A stretch of 64,000 nt of DNA from G965267605 sp965267605 (GTDB lineage: Bacteria > Bacteroidota > Bacteroidia > Flavobacteriales_E > Vicingaceae): positions 3,472,001 to 3,536,000 of the forward strand of contig OZ254088.1 in the NCBI GenBank assembly GCA_965267605.1. The letters run 5' to 3'. The position numbers and the translations under genes were made by a program. The notes under the pieces are model-generated. The model was not told the origin of the DNA. It saw only the letters and a program-made list of their open reading frames with translations, and made no database searches. Below, one piece after another: positions 26,680-36,046 of this stretch (its first letter is position 1; each line of letters begins with the position of its first letter).

Positions 26680-27091
26680 GGATATAGTTCAGCTGGTGAA
26701 CATCTTTGTCATTCAACTTCAGCTTGCCCTTGAACGTAACAACTTGGTCCATTTTTAATTCAGGCAGAGGCTTTTTGGATTTGATCTCCATTACTGTTTC
26801 AGGGCCGGCAGCACCACAAAAGAAACAACTGGAGAACGGATTGGCTGAGAGAACGAGGTAATCTTTTTCAGTGTCCACAGGAATGATGTATCCCTTGATC
26901 TGGATACTTTTTCCTTCAAGCGCTTTGATATCATCACCAAACTTTGGGAGCTTGAAGTAGGTGTCGTACTTCTTGATGTACTTCTTCTCGAAGCTTACGT
27001 TGCGCAGCTTGTACCACTGCACTGTGGTTTGACCCACGCTGGAAGCAGCAGTGCCAAGTACGAGTAATATGACCAACATCAAGTTCCTCAT
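26654..27091 (-). CDS. CxxC periplasmic protein, DUF3299-like (paralog 1)
   Basis: A 145-residue protein with a cleavable signal (MRNLMLVILLVLGTAASSVGQ) and no lipobox Cys. The mature domain (YFKLPKFGDDIKALEGKSIQ, IKGYIIPVD, LSANPFSSCFFCGAAGPETV, GKLKLNDKDVHQLNYILENA) is clearly homologous to its downstream neighbour. The start overlaps the stop of the ABC permease gene by 4 bases, so it is translated with the transporter. It would be a soluble periplasmic partner, with SCFFCG as candidate metal site. Confidence 0.77.
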   Translation of the reverse strand: MRNLMLVILLVLGTAASSVGQTTVQWYKLRNVSFEKKYIKKYDTYFKLPKFGDDIKALEGKSIQIKGYIIPVDTEKDYLVLSANPFSSCFFCGAAGPETVMEIKSKKPLPELKMDQVVTFKGKLKLNDKDVHQLNYILENAQLVR

Positions 27092-28530
27092 GCGGACTTC
27101 AATGATTCAGATATGTCTTTACGGTTAGCAATGATCATTGGTACCAATGCAGCCAGCACACCAAGCATGACAGCTGCACCTAACATATACAACTCCTCAG
27201 GATAGAAGAGGAAGGCGTCCAGTGTGTAGTGATAATTGCTCGCCATGATATTACCAACAAATATCAGGCCTAAATGCCCAAGCACGATACCCACGATGTA
27301 TCCGACAACACTGATCAGAATAGACTCAAATAGGATGGGCATCAGCGCTCTGCCTTTACTTGCACCTAACCCACGCAGCATGGCAACTTCGAAGGATCTC
27401 TTCTGCATATTGCCAATCAGACTAAAGAAGATGCTCAGTGCGGATAGGCTTAAAAGTACATACGCGAGGATCTCAGCGAGTTGAAATCCGGCACCAAGAA
27501 TATTCTGTAAGCGGGCTGTTTCAAAAACCGGAGAAGCTGATTGGAGGTGTGATTGCTCATTGATCATTCGTGGAATAAACAACGCTGCTTTCGGACTATT
27601 GAACTTCACTAACAGGGCGGTTACTTCTTTATCACCTTCCGGAACTTCATGTTCGTGGTCGTGTTCATGGCCATTTTCCTGCTCCGGATCTTCACCGTGG
27701 TCTTGCTCTTCTCCATGATCATGCTCTACATCCTCACCGTGCTCGTGCTCTTCACCGTGATCGTGGTCCTCGTCCTCTCCATGAGCATGTTCCTCACCGT
27801 GGTCGTGGTCCGCTTCCTCTCCATGCTCATGCTCTTCTCCGTGGTCATGGTCATGTTCCTCGCCATGATCGTGTTCGTGCTCATCGTCCTTTTCTATAGG
27901 AGCGAAAGATGCGTTTTCATGACCGGCATGTACGTGCCACACACTTTCAAGTGGAGTCAAAATCAATTGATCGGCAACAGAGTTCGTAGCGCCATAAATA
28001 CCTACCACTTTAAAGTCATGATGATCGTGGTCTTCTATACTTTCTCCCAATCCATGTGCACCATGAAAGAGATCACCTACCTTCCTTCCTGTAGCCTTGG
28101 CTGCAGCTGCACCCAGGCAAACTTCCATGTTCTCTTCAGCGCGTTTCCCTTCAGCCACTTCGAGACCATATAGGGCCTCAAACGATTCATCCGTTCCTAC
28201 AATGCGGAATGATCTGTAATTATCGCCCAGACTTATTGGTGTAACAGATTCTACAAAAGGATGTCCATCGATCAGTTTCATGTCCTTTTGCTTGATGTTA
28301 CCCGTAGGATTATCCACGTGATAAATACTGCTAAGGATCAATTGTAACGGACTGCCCTTGGCACCTACCACCATATCAATACCAGCCTGGTTTCGGTCGA
28401 ACTGAGATTCGATCTGTCGGGTTCCATGCATCACCAATGTGATCATCACAACACCTACACCAAACAATAGTGTGGTTAGTATGGCCTGAAATGGCTTATT
28501 CCATATGTTCTTCCATGCCAGCTTGATCAT
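27088..28530 (-). CDS. MacB/FtsX-type ABC transporter permease with His-rich periplasmic insert
   Basis: A 480-residue permease with the MacB topology: one helix near residues 15-34, a large periplasmic domain (about 40-340), and three C-terminal helices with the FtsX signature (MLRGLGASKGRALMPILFES). Inserted in the periplasmic domain at residues 214-296 is a low-complexity block of EHDHGEE-type repeats with about 23 histidines, and a smaller EDHDHHD cluster at 166-172. Such blocks bind zinc, nickel or copper. Together with its ATPase it forms a mechanotransmission-type ABC module rather than an importer. The ends overlap both neighbours by 4 bases. Confidence 0.88.
   Translation of the reverse strand: MIKLAWKNIWNKPFQAILTTLLFGVGVVMITLVMHGTRQIESQFDRNQAGIDMVVGAKGSPLQLILSSIYHVDNPTGNIKQKDMKLIDGHPFVESVTPISLGDNYRSFRIVGTDESFEALYGLEVAEGKRAEENMEVCLGAAAAKATGRKVGDLFHGAHGLGESIEDHDHHDFKVVGIYGATNSVADQLILTPLESVWHVHAGHENASFAPIEKDDEHEHDHGEEHDHDHGEEHEHGEEADHDHGEEHAHGEDEDHDHGEEHEHGEDVEHDHGEEQDHGEDPEQENGHEHDHEHEVPEGDKEVTALLVKFNSPKAALFIPRMINEQSHLQSASPVFETARLQNILGAGFQLAEILAYVLLSLSALSIFFSLIGNMQKRSFEVAMLRGLGASKGRALMPILFESILISVVGYIVGIVLGHLGLIFVGNIMASNYHYTLDAFLFYPEELYMLGAAVMLGVLAALVPMIIANRKDISESLKSA
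27643..27891 (-). repeat. Tandem-repeat DNA encoding the His/Asp/Glu-rich permease loop
   Basis: About 250 bases of imperfect short repeats encode alternating His-Asp/Glu and Gly-Glu units (HDHGEEHEHGE type). The unit length varies between roughly 18 and 36 bases. The block is likely to vary in length between strains by slippage. Confidence 0.85.
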
Positions 28531-29153
28531 AACGTGAGGGTTTTTTCGAACGCATTCTTCACGCGCTGGTCATGAGTTACTACCACCAAATGGGCGTTAG
28601 ATTTGGCTGCGGATCGCTTCAACAGTTCAATTACTTTATCGCAATTCTCCTCGTCCAGTGCAGACGTAGGTTCATCAGCAAGGATCACAGCGGGGTCATT
28701 TACCACAGCTCGTGCAATGTTCACCCGTTGTTGTTCACCAACACTCAGTTGGGTCGGCTTCTTCTTGGCTAAGTGATCAATGTTCAACTCATTCATAAGT
28801 GATCTTACCTTCTCCTTTGACACACTTTTACCCACTGCTTTGGCTGCCATGCCAATATTGTCTTCTACGCTCAAAGCTTCGAACAAATGGGCACTCTGGT
28901 ACACGATACCAATCTGCTCTCCTCGAAACTTGTCCATGGCCGAACTGGAGAGGCTGGAGATGTCAGTGTTATTCACCTTAATCTCTCCTTGTTGTGATGA
29001 AATGATACCACTTAATAAATGAAGCAGTGTCGTCTTGCCGCAACCGGAAGACCCGGCAACAAGAATGTGTTCCCCGTTTTGAAGTTCGAAATCGGGAAAT
29101 ACAATTTCGCTTTGTCCGGGGTATTGATATTTGATGCCTGACGTTGATAGCAT
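28527..29153 (-). CDS. ABC transporter ATP-binding protein, LolD/MacB type
   Basis: A 208-residue ATPase with Walker A GSSGCGKTTLLHLLSG near residue 34, Q-loop VYQSAHLFEALSVEDNIGMA, signature QLSVGEQQRVNIARA near 136, Walker B VILADEPTSALD near 158 and the switch His in VVVTHDQ. Size and motifs match LolD/MacB-class ATPases. It overlaps the downstream permease gene by 4 bases and is its partner. Confidence 0.94.
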   Translation of the reverse strand: MLSTSGIKYQYPGQSEIVFPDFELQNGEHILVAGSSGCGKTTLLHLLSGIISSQQGEIKVNNTDISSLSSSAMDKFRGEQIGIVYQSAHLFEALSVEDNIGMAAKAVGKSVSKEKVRSLMNELNIDHLAKKKPTQLSVGEQQRVNIARAVVNDPAVILADEPTSALDEENCDKVIELLKRSAAKSNAHLVVVTHDQRVKNAFEKTLTL

Positions 29154-29169
29154 ATCTCAAAAATAGTAT

Positions 29170-32100
29170 TTAGAAGAAAGCACGCAGTTGCGCACCTCCA
29201 ACGTGAACAACAGAGGCTCCTTCACTCGCTCTTCCATTGTAGTTAAGTGTTAACTGTAGGTTTTTGTTCAACGAACGCTGGAAGGAAATATTCCATGTGT
29301 AGTTGAATCCAGGCTGTAAGCCTTCCAACATCTCAAATCCAAGGGTACTTGAGGCTACCCCATTGTACTTGATATCAATAAAATTGGCACCTACCAAAAA
29401 GTTCCCTTTTCCCAGCATGTTGTATCTGATCTCTGCACCCAGGTCATTGATAAATGCTGTTTCATTTCCGAATTCAGGTCTGTTAATTTTCTGTTTGTAG
29501 CTGTACTTGATTGAAGTACGGAATTTGACTCCTGGCTGAAATTGAAATTCTGGGAGTACTTCTTCGAAATCGTACGCGTAGTTTCTTGTTGCAATGAATT
29601 CTGATCGGGCTGATCTGGCGCCAACTTTGTATTCCGACCTCAGCAATAACTTTCGCGTAAGGTTCCATCTCATCCTTACGGCATTGAAAGTATTGGTTCT
29701 CGATTCGTAACCATTCACCAGTAGCGTTTTGTTCTTGATCTCCTGGAATACCCATTCCATACCAAAAACAGGATCAAGACGATTGAGGTAGAGGGTATTC
29801 TGCAAACTGGAATTGGTGGAAACCAATGATGTATCTAGCACAGGCGAAAGGAAAGGGTCGTAATATCTTGAACCATCGTTGGTCTTCCGGTCTACCCGGA
29901 AAGCGGTCTTATTTGAAAACCGAGACAGGGTCTTTCGGAAACCTTTCTTTCCTCCCCAAAGCACCTCTGGTTTTAAGAAGAACACCTCGTTGAACTGATT
30001 GGTAAACGTCTTCACGTATTGGTTTGTGGGCGTAAACACTTTAATATATGTGGCCTGGTCCTGGAAGGCAGCAATTTCGAATTCACTGATTTCCTTGATG
30101 CCATTGCTGTTGTAATCTATCCATTGATGTGTTCCTTGTCCAGGGTTCACTTCAATGAAGCTGAACTCTCTTTTAGATTCCAAACCACTCCCAATTTCAT
30201 AATAGGTAATGGCGGAAATGAATCCACGCTTGATCCTTAACGAATGATCAAGCCTACCTATAACAGTGTTCTCGGGTGCATCTCCTGTAACCAATGTGTC
30301 CAGTATATCCAGTTGCCGGTAGGTTCCCTTGATCCTCAATCGGTTGGACGGATTGGAGTTCAGGTCGGCCAGGAAGTCTATGTTGTTGGCCAGGGTTGCC
30401 GGTTTCAGTTCATTGTTCAGGGGACCTTTGTCTTTTCGCTGACTGTACTTAATCATCAACGGATTTTTTAGTGTGTCTTTCGTTCGCACGTAAGCACCAT
30501 ATTTCTCATAGTTGAATGAGTTGTTGAGCAGGCCTAGCGCAGAATCCAACTGCAGCGTGTTGGATTCCTGTTCGTAGAAGAACCCTGTCACAACGGCACC
30601 TACTTGCTGACTTACATCGCCCGAAAAGGCCGTTACCTCGGAATTTGTGATGGCATTACCGATGCTGGTCATGTATCTGCCCTTGGAGGTTAATCGAAAT
30701 CCTTTCTGATTGATGGCGAGACTTCCCGCGTGGGCATTGCCGGTGAATTCAGTACCACTTTGGTAGTATCCGTACCTGTAGTTCAACCTGTAACGCTTGC
30801 CCTGGTTTAGTCCTAGTTTGACATTGCCCAGGTATTGGTCATCGTTCAGATTAACACCACGAACATTCCAGTTCCGGAAAAATTCAACGCTTCTGAATCG
30901 CTCTATTTCCCGGAATTTATGGGATAATTGCTCCGCTTCGATGTCTGTCGTTAGGGTCCATTTTTTCAGCGAATCGCCCGCTATTTTTTGAATGTTCCTG
31001 TAGTTGAGTTTAACCGTATGGCCAATGTTATCGGCATCATTCCTTGAAGAGAAATTGTTTTGGTCAAAATTGCTCAACGCTCCCTCCAGTTTCAAACTTC
31101 CCTGTTTACCTATGGCCTGTCTGATTGCTCCCGTTAACATTTGCCTGGTCTTAGGGCTGGGTAGTAACGTTACAGGAGCGTAGTTTCCCTGGGGTATTCC
31201 TCCGATAGGTGCCACCCACTGGTAAACCTTGCCGTTAGCTAAAGAGTTCACCTGAACGTAGTCTCCGTTGTTGGAGCCCACCAATGCAAAGGAGGCCCTG
31301 TAATAAGCACTATCTGGATTCGTAGAAAACACGAGAACGGAATCATATAATATAGAACTGACCGTTGAGTCTATCATTTTGTACATCACAAGATCATCCT
31401 GAAAATCGATACTATCCAGTGTGGAGAACAGGGCATTCTGAATGCTGTCTCCAACTTGTCCAAGTAACCCTTTTTGTGCATCGTTCAACTCGAGTTGAAG
31501 CGGTTGGTTCTTGGCATCCTGCTCGCCATAGAACTGAAGATCGAAGGTGGTTTTGTTCCGTTTGAACTCGTGGCCCGTATAGAGTAAGGAACGCGCGTAG
31601 TTTTTGTCTGCATACTGGAATTCCACTATGATTCGCGAGAACTGGGTAATGATTTGTGAAGCGGTAAATGTCAGCTCTGCTGTATTGTAATCGATGGTAT
31701 AATCGTAGCTCTGACCGCGCTTCAGTAATTTGCCGTCCAGGTATACACGTTCCGTTCCACTGAGTACGATAATGAAAGACTCATTTTCATTTCCTGTGAG
31801 CCGATATGGGCCTTGATTGCCTTCAATACCATTGATCACGTTTCGCGCGAACTTTCCTTTAGACACCGCTGCACTAACAATGGATTTCACGCGCGTTAGA
31901 GAATCGGCTGCCCTGAAAGTATGTGAGAAGTAGCCTCCCTGTGCCCGCTTGTAAAATTTCAGGTAACTGTTGCGTAAGTTGCGCAATTGAAAATCTCCTG
32001 CGATCAACTTGCTTCGGTCTGTATACACCTGAATAAAAACCTGGTCGAAATCCTGTAACTGCTGCGTATTTCCTTCTGGCTGAATGGGAATATTGTCGTC

Positions 32101-32628
32101 TGTTACAGAGGCAAGCACACTGATATTCTCGGAGAGTTTACCGGAGAGCTGAAGGTTCAGGTTCGAGTTAACGGAAAGGCTTTGCGCATTACCGAAAGAT
32201 ATTCCCCTTGAAATGCTACCAGCGCGGTTCACATTTCCGAAGCTGAAAACCTTGTCTGATGCTTTACTTACTACCTTGAATTTGAAGGGATTGAACACAC
32301 CCGCTCCGGGGTCGGTGACAAGCTTCACGTCTTTTCTATAGTAGGGTTCGGAGAGATCTGTCTGAAGTGTTGTGTACCTGATGGTAGCCGTTTTACCTAC
32401 CAGTTTTTTGTCTACTATTCTTAACACTGCTTGCGCTGAAACGAGTATATAAGCATCACTCTTAACAATCTGATTTTCAACGGATAAAGAAAAAGAAGCA
32501 GGTACAATTGAAAGGGTATCGAAACGGATGCTATCTGCGGTCAGCACGATCTCTTGTTCCCTTTGTGCGAAGGAACAGACAGAAAGGCCCATCATTAGGG
32601 CAATACAGAGATATTTGTGCAGGCGCAT
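29170..32628 (-). CDS. Large outer membrane beta-barrel protein of unknown function
   Basis: An 1152-residue protein with signal peptide ending near VCSFAQ. The N-terminal 130 residues are a beta domain. From NVNRAGSISRGISFGNAQSL (about residue 130) onward the sequence alternates aromatic and polar residues in the way of a long beta-barrel, and it ends in phenylalanine (LRAFF), as BAM substrates do. The block ASVTDDNIPIQPEGNTQQLQ is distinctive. Proteins of this size and pattern recur in the phylum without a name that I can give with confidence. The stop lies 16 bases before the ABC ATPase gene, so it may head that operon. Confidence 0.75.
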   Translation of the reverse strand: MRLHKYLCIALMMGLSVCSFAQREQEIVLTADSIRFDTLSIVPASFSLSVENQIVKSDAYILVSAQAVLRIVDKKLVGKTATIRYTTLQTDLSEPYYRKDVKLVTDPGAGVFNPFKFKVVSKASDKVFSFGNVNRAGSISRGISFGNAQSLSVNSNLNLQLSGKLSENISVLASVTDDNIPIQPEGNTQQLQDFDQVFIQVYTDRSKLIAGDFQLRNLRNSYLKFYKRAQGGYFSHTFRAADSLTRVKSIVSAAVSKGKFARNVINGIEGNQGPYRLTGNENESFIIVLSGTERVYLDGKLLKRGQSYDYTIDYNTAELTFTASQIITQFSRIIVEFQYADKNYARSLLYTGHEFKRNKTTFDLQFYGEQDAKNQPLQLELNDAQKGLLGQVGDSIQNALFSTLDSIDFQDDLVMYKMIDSTVSSILYDSVLVFSTNPDSAYYRASFALVGSNNGDYVQVNSLANGKVYQWVAPIGGIPQGNYAPVTLLPSPKTRQMLTGAIRQAIGKQGSLKLEGALSNFDQNNFSSRNDADNIGHTVKLNYRNIQKIAGDSLKKWTLTTDIEAEQLSHKFREIERFRSVEFFRNWNVRGVNLNDDQYLGNVKLGLNQGKRYRLNYRYGYYQSGTEFTGNAHAGSLAINQKGFRLTSKGRYMTSIGNAITNSEVTAFSGDVSQQVGAVVTGFFYEQESNTLQLDSALGLLNNSFNYEKYGAYVRTKDTLKNPLMIKYSQRKDKGPLNNELKPATLANNIDFLADLNSNPSNRLRIKGTYRQLDILDTLVTGDAPENTVIGRLDHSLRIKRGFISAITYYEIGSGLESKREFSFIEVNPGQGTHQWIDYNSNGIKEISEFEIAAFQDQATYIKVFTPTNQYVKTFTNQFNEVFFLKPEVLWGGKKGFRKTLSRFSNKTAFRVDRKTNDGSRYYDPFLSPVLDTSLVSTNSSLQNTLYLNRLDPVFGMEWVFQEIKNKTLLVNGYESRTNTFNAVRMRWNLTRKLLLRSEYKVGARSARSEFIATRNYAYDFEEVLPEFQFQPGVKFRTSIKYSYKQKINRPEFGNETAFINDLGAEIRYNMLGKGNFLVGANFIDIKYNGVASSTLGFEMLEGLQPGFNYTWNISFQRSLNKNLQLTLNYNGRASEGASVVHVGGAQLRAFF

Positions 32629-32829
32629 GTGCTAAAGGTAGAGCTTATCTAACGCTCCAGATTTCGGCAGATTTTACAGCATCCACGATAAAAGTACGCA
32701 GATTGCACCCAGATAATACGTAAACGCCCGTACTTCGGGCATTAAGCATCGATCAGGTTATCGAATTCTCCCTAGGATTTTTGGTCTGAATATATATATT
32801 TGTAAGTCTCGTAAAGGATATACAATCAG
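32629..32829. other. Divergent intergenic region with a -7 promoter box
   Basis: GCCCG-TACTT-CGGGC at about 32727-32741 is a small hairpin. TATATTTG at 32795-32802 (+) matches the Bacteroidota -7 box and lies 27 bases upstream of the gene at 32830; no TTG is at the ideal distance. The opposite strand carries TACCTTTA just upstream of the gene starting at 32628, one base off consensus. Confidence 0.45.
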
Positions 32830-34584
32830 ATGAGAAGTGTTTGGAAATTTTTGAGCCTGTTTTTGGTTTGCATCGTGGTCCTCTCATGTGGTCCAAGTGG
32901 ACCGAATCATGACGGGCCAGATAAGGCTGCGAAAGGTGGTGTGTATTACGGTGGTGTATTCCGAATGAATGAGGTTGAAGATTTTAAAAGTCTTTATCCA
33001 CCAAACATCACGGAAGTAGTAGGTCATCGTATTGGCAACCAGATTTATGAAGGACTGGTTAAACTTGATCAGGAAGATCTAACCGTTCAGCCGTGTATTG
33101 CTGAGAAGTGGGAAGTGAATGACGATGCAACGCAATTCACGTTCTACATCCGGAAAGGTGTCATGTTCCATGATGATGAATGTTTTGACGGAGGAAAGGG
33201 TCGTGAGCTGAAAGCGAGCGATGTAAAGTACTGCCTGGATAAGATTTGTGAAGTATTCCCTGAGAACCAAATGTTCTGGCTGTTCAAGGATAAAGTAAAG
33301 GGAGCCAACGAATATCACGATGCATGTAAAAATGGCAACGCGCCAGCAAGTGGTGTTTCCGGTATCAAGGTAATTGATGATTACACACTTCAGGTGGATC
33401 TCGATTATCCGTTCGGACTGTTCCTGAAGATTCTTAGTCACTCGGCTTGCTGGGTGTATCCAAAAGAAGCGTTTGACAAGTATGGTATTGACCTTCGTGT
33501 TAAAGCTGTAGGTACAGGTCCATTCAGAGTTAAAAACATTAAAGAAGGTGAAGCTGCGATTCTTGAGCGTAACCCTGTTTACTGGGGTATCGATCAGTAT
33601 GGCAATACGTTACCTTACCTTCAGGGTATTCGCTTCTCCTTCATCAAAGAGAAGAAGACCGAGCTGCTAGAGTTCAAGAAAGGAAACCTGGATATGGTAT
33701 TCAGACTTCCACTTGAAATGATTGATGAGGTAGCAGGTGAATTGGAGTCAGCAAAGAAAGGCGGCATTCCTCCGTTTGAAATGCAAGTGGTTCCGGCCAT
33801 GAGTATCTTCTATTATGGATTCCAGCACAAGAGCGACATCTTCAGCAATAAGGATGTAAGAATGGCCTTCAATTACGCAATTGATCGTGAGTCTATTGTT
33901 ACTTACACATTGCAGGGAGAAGGACGTCCAGGGATCCACGGTATTGTTCCTCCGTTCAAGGGATACTCTTACGATCAGATCAAAGGATTTGAGTACGACC
34001 CTGACAAAGCGCGAGAGCATATGGAGAAGGCCGGATATGCAAACGGTAAGGGCTTCCCAGAGATTACGCTTAGAATCAACAGTGGTGGTGGTGACAGAAA
34101 TGTTCACACTGCAGAAGTGATTCAGAAGATGTTGAATGAAAATTTGAACATCAAAGTTGAAATTGAAATCCTTCAATGGGCTCAGCATCTTGATGCTTAC
34201 GAGACAGGTAAATCACAGTTCTGGAGAACAGGATGGATTGCGGATTATCCAGATCCGGAAAACTTCCTTAACCTGCTTTATGGTGAGCACGTTCCACCAG
34301 AATTAAATGACAGGTCGTTCATTAACTCTGTAAGGTATCAGAGTGCTGAGTTTGACTCACTGTTCAGACTTGCGCTTAGAGAGCCAGACGAGAAGAAACG
34401 TTACGATCTATTCCGTCAGGCAGATCAGGCTGCAATTTATGATGCTGCGATCATGCCTATTTTCTATGACGAGAATACAAGATTGGTACAAGTTGATGTG
34501 AAGAACTTCCCTGCAAATGCTATGGAGTACAGAGATCTTACCGAGGTTTACTTTGAGCCTGAGGAAGATGAAGCTCCTCAATAG
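32830..34584 (+). CDS. Peptide/oligopeptide ABC transporter substrate-binding lipoprotein
   Basis: A 584-residue SBP_bac_5 family protein (OppA/DppA-like). The lipobox is VLSC at about residues 18-21. Family blocks are LYPPNITEVVGHRIGNQIYEGLV, the EKWEVNDDATQFTFYIRKGV block near residue 98, VGTGPFRVKN near 225, NKDVRMAFNYAIDRESIV near 345 and WIADYPDPENFL near 475. No oppB/C/D/F genes are adjacent; the partner permease must be elsewhere or the protein acts as a stand-alone binder. A terminator follows directly. Confidence 0.92.
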   Translation: MRSVWKFLSLFLVCIVVLSCGPSGPNHDGPDKAAKGGVYYGGVFRMNEVEDFKSLYPPNITEVVGHRIGNQIYEGLVKLDQEDLTVQPCIAEKWEVNDDATQFTFYIRKGVMFHDDECFDGGKGRELKASDVKYCLDKICEVFPENQMFWLFKDKVKGANEYHDACKNGNAPASGVSGIKVIDDYTLQVDLDYPFGLFLKILSHSACWVYPKEAFDKYGIDLRVKAVGTGPFRVKNIKEGEAAILERNPVYWGIDQYGNTLPYLQGIRFSFIKEKKTELLEFKKGNLDMVFRLPLEMIDEVAGELESAKKGGIPPFEMQVVPAMSIFYYGFQHKSDIFSNKDVRMAFNYAIDRESIVTYTLQGEGRPGIHGIVPPFKGYSYDQIKGFEYDPDKAREHMEKAGYANGKGFPEITLRINSGGGDRNVHTAEVIQKMLNENLNIKVEIEILQWAQHLDAYETGKSQFWRTGWIADYPDPENFLNLLYGEHVPPELNDRSFINSVRYQSAEFDSLFRLALREPDEKKRYDLFRQADQAAIYDAAIMPIFYDENTRLVQVDVKNFPANAMEYRDLTEVYFEPEEDEAPQ

Positions 34585-34618
34585 GGAAAACAACTTTTAG
34601 AATTTTACGTTATAATAG

Positions 34619-34645
34619 GGCGATGGGTAAACCATCGCCTTTTTT
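34619..34645 (+). terminator. Terminator abutting the next start codon
   Basis: GGCGATGG-GTAAA-CCATCGCC followed by six T residues. It is a strong terminator for the substrate-binding protein gene. The T run ends exactly before the ATG of the next gene at 34646. Confidence 0.9.
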
Positions 34646-36046
34646 ATGCTACGCTCATTCAACCTCATTATCGTACTCTCCTGTGCATTGTTTGTGCATG
34701 GACAAGAGAACATGGGTATTGCTACCAGCAATTACTCGCCAACCAATTCCTTCTGGTTGAACCCATCGAGCATTGCCGATAACAAGGCTTTTCTGGATAT
34801 CCACATTGTTGGTGCTGCCGGGTTTCTTCATAATAACTACGCGTATCTGCCAAAAGAACAATTCTACTTTCCAAGGGATATTTTTTCCCCCACCGGATTG
34901 GAAGATGATGTAGCATTCAGTACCAACAACTCGAAGAGTGTGGCGTACATTGATGGCGCGGCCCAACTACTGGGAGCGTCACTTTCAATTGGAGATCATG
35001 GTTTTGCCGTTAACACGGCAGTGCGGGCTTATACCAAGGGTAAGAACATTCCCAGCCAGTTAACAGATCTGATTATTGATGGAGTGTACGAAGATCCGGT
35101 ATACGGCCAACGCGAAACGTATAAGAATATATCTGTGAACGCTTTAACGTGGGCGGAACTGGACTTTAGTTATGCTTACTTGTTTCACAAATTCGATAAA
35201 GACATCTGGTCTGGTGGAATAACGGTGAAGAAGCTGTGGGGGATAGCTGCTGGCGGCCAAATTTTTAAGGATATTGATTATACCGTTCAGAACCCTAATG
35301 TAGTAACGGTCCACGATTTCAGTTCAACGAATGGGTTTACACAGAGCCCCGGGTTCGGAGCGGGTAAAGGATGGGCAGTTGATCTTGGTGTAACCTATAA
35401 AAGAACCTTACAACCGGTAATGAACTATGTTCCTCATGGAAATGATTGCCGAAAGGTTGACTACCTATATAAGGTAGGAGTATCACTACTGGATTACGGA
35501 AGTATTAAGTTCGATCAGGACATAGTAAGAGCAATTGATATCGAAGGTGAAGACCACACTGAGGCGAGTTCGGAAGGGGTAAATACGGTAGATGTACTTC
35601 AGAACCTGGTTGAAAATCAGTTCGATGAATCTAGCACAGGTCTGAAGTCAAAACTTCCAACTGCCATTAGCGGCCAATTCGATTACAATGTTGGCTACGG
35701 GTTGTTCCTTAATGGAACGGTAATGTTCCCGCTTCGTTTAGCGAATAGGTTTGCCATTCAAAGAACTAACCTCATTGCAGTAACACCAAGATTTGAAAGG
35801 AAGCGCTTTGAGGTAGCCATGCCAATCACTTTGGTAGACTATAAGTATCCATCTGTTGGGTTGGGGGTGCGGCTTAACAATGTGGTGATCGGTACGGATC
35901 GATTGATTCCGATGATCATGAAGGTTGACGTTTACCGCATGGATGTTTACGTTAACGTCAAGTGGACAATCTTCGAAAGAAAGAAATGCCGTGATAAGCT
36001 AAGACCAGCCTCTTACAAGACTACCCTCTGCCCAAGTTATCACTAA
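34646..36046 (+). CDS. DUF5723 family outer membrane protein
   Basis: A 466-residue protein with a signal peptide (MLRSFNLIIVLSCALFVHGQ) that fixes the start. The mature N-terminus (MGIATSNYSPTNSFWLNPSSIADNKAFLDIHIVG) is the conserved DUF5723 opening, followed by an all-beta region consistent with a PorV/FadL-like barrel. Function is unknown; members occur across the phylum. The start codon touches the T tract of a terminator, so the mRNA must be leaderless, read through, or start inside the hairpin. The stop overlaps the convergent metalloprotease gene stop by 4 bases. Confidence 0.82.
   Translation: MLRSFNLIIVLSCALFVHGQENMGIATSNYSPTNSFWLNPSSIADNKAFLDIHIVGAAGFLHNNYAYLPKEQFYFPRDIFSPTGLEDDVAFSTNNSKSVAYIDGAAQLLGASLSIGDHGFAVNTAVRAYTKGKNIPSQLTDLIIDGVYEDPVYGQRETYKNISVNALTWAELDFSYAYLFHKFDKDIWSGGITVKKLWGIAAGGQIFKDIDYTVQNPNVVTVHDFSSTNGFTQSPGFGAGKGWAVDLGVTYKRTLQPVMNYVPHGNDCRKVDYLYKVGVSLLDYGSIKFDQDIVRAIDIEGEDHTEASSEGVNTVDVLQNLVENQFDESSTGLKSKLPTAISGQFDYNVGYGLFLNGTVMFPLRLANRFAIQRTNLIAVTPRFERKRFEVAMPITLVDYKYPSVGLGVRLNNVVIGTDRLIPMIMKVDVYRMDVYVNVKWTIFERKKCRDKLRPASYKTTLCPSYH

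Noticed and set aside
27643..27891. CRISPR-like array
   Set aside because: The repeats are short, imperfect, in frame and lack unique spacers; they encode a protein loop.
27649..28173. Plus-strand ORF of 174 codons, very hydrophobic
   Set aside because: It is the antisense shadow of the His/Asp/Glu codon repeats in the permease gene, which read as Met/Val/Leu on the other strand.
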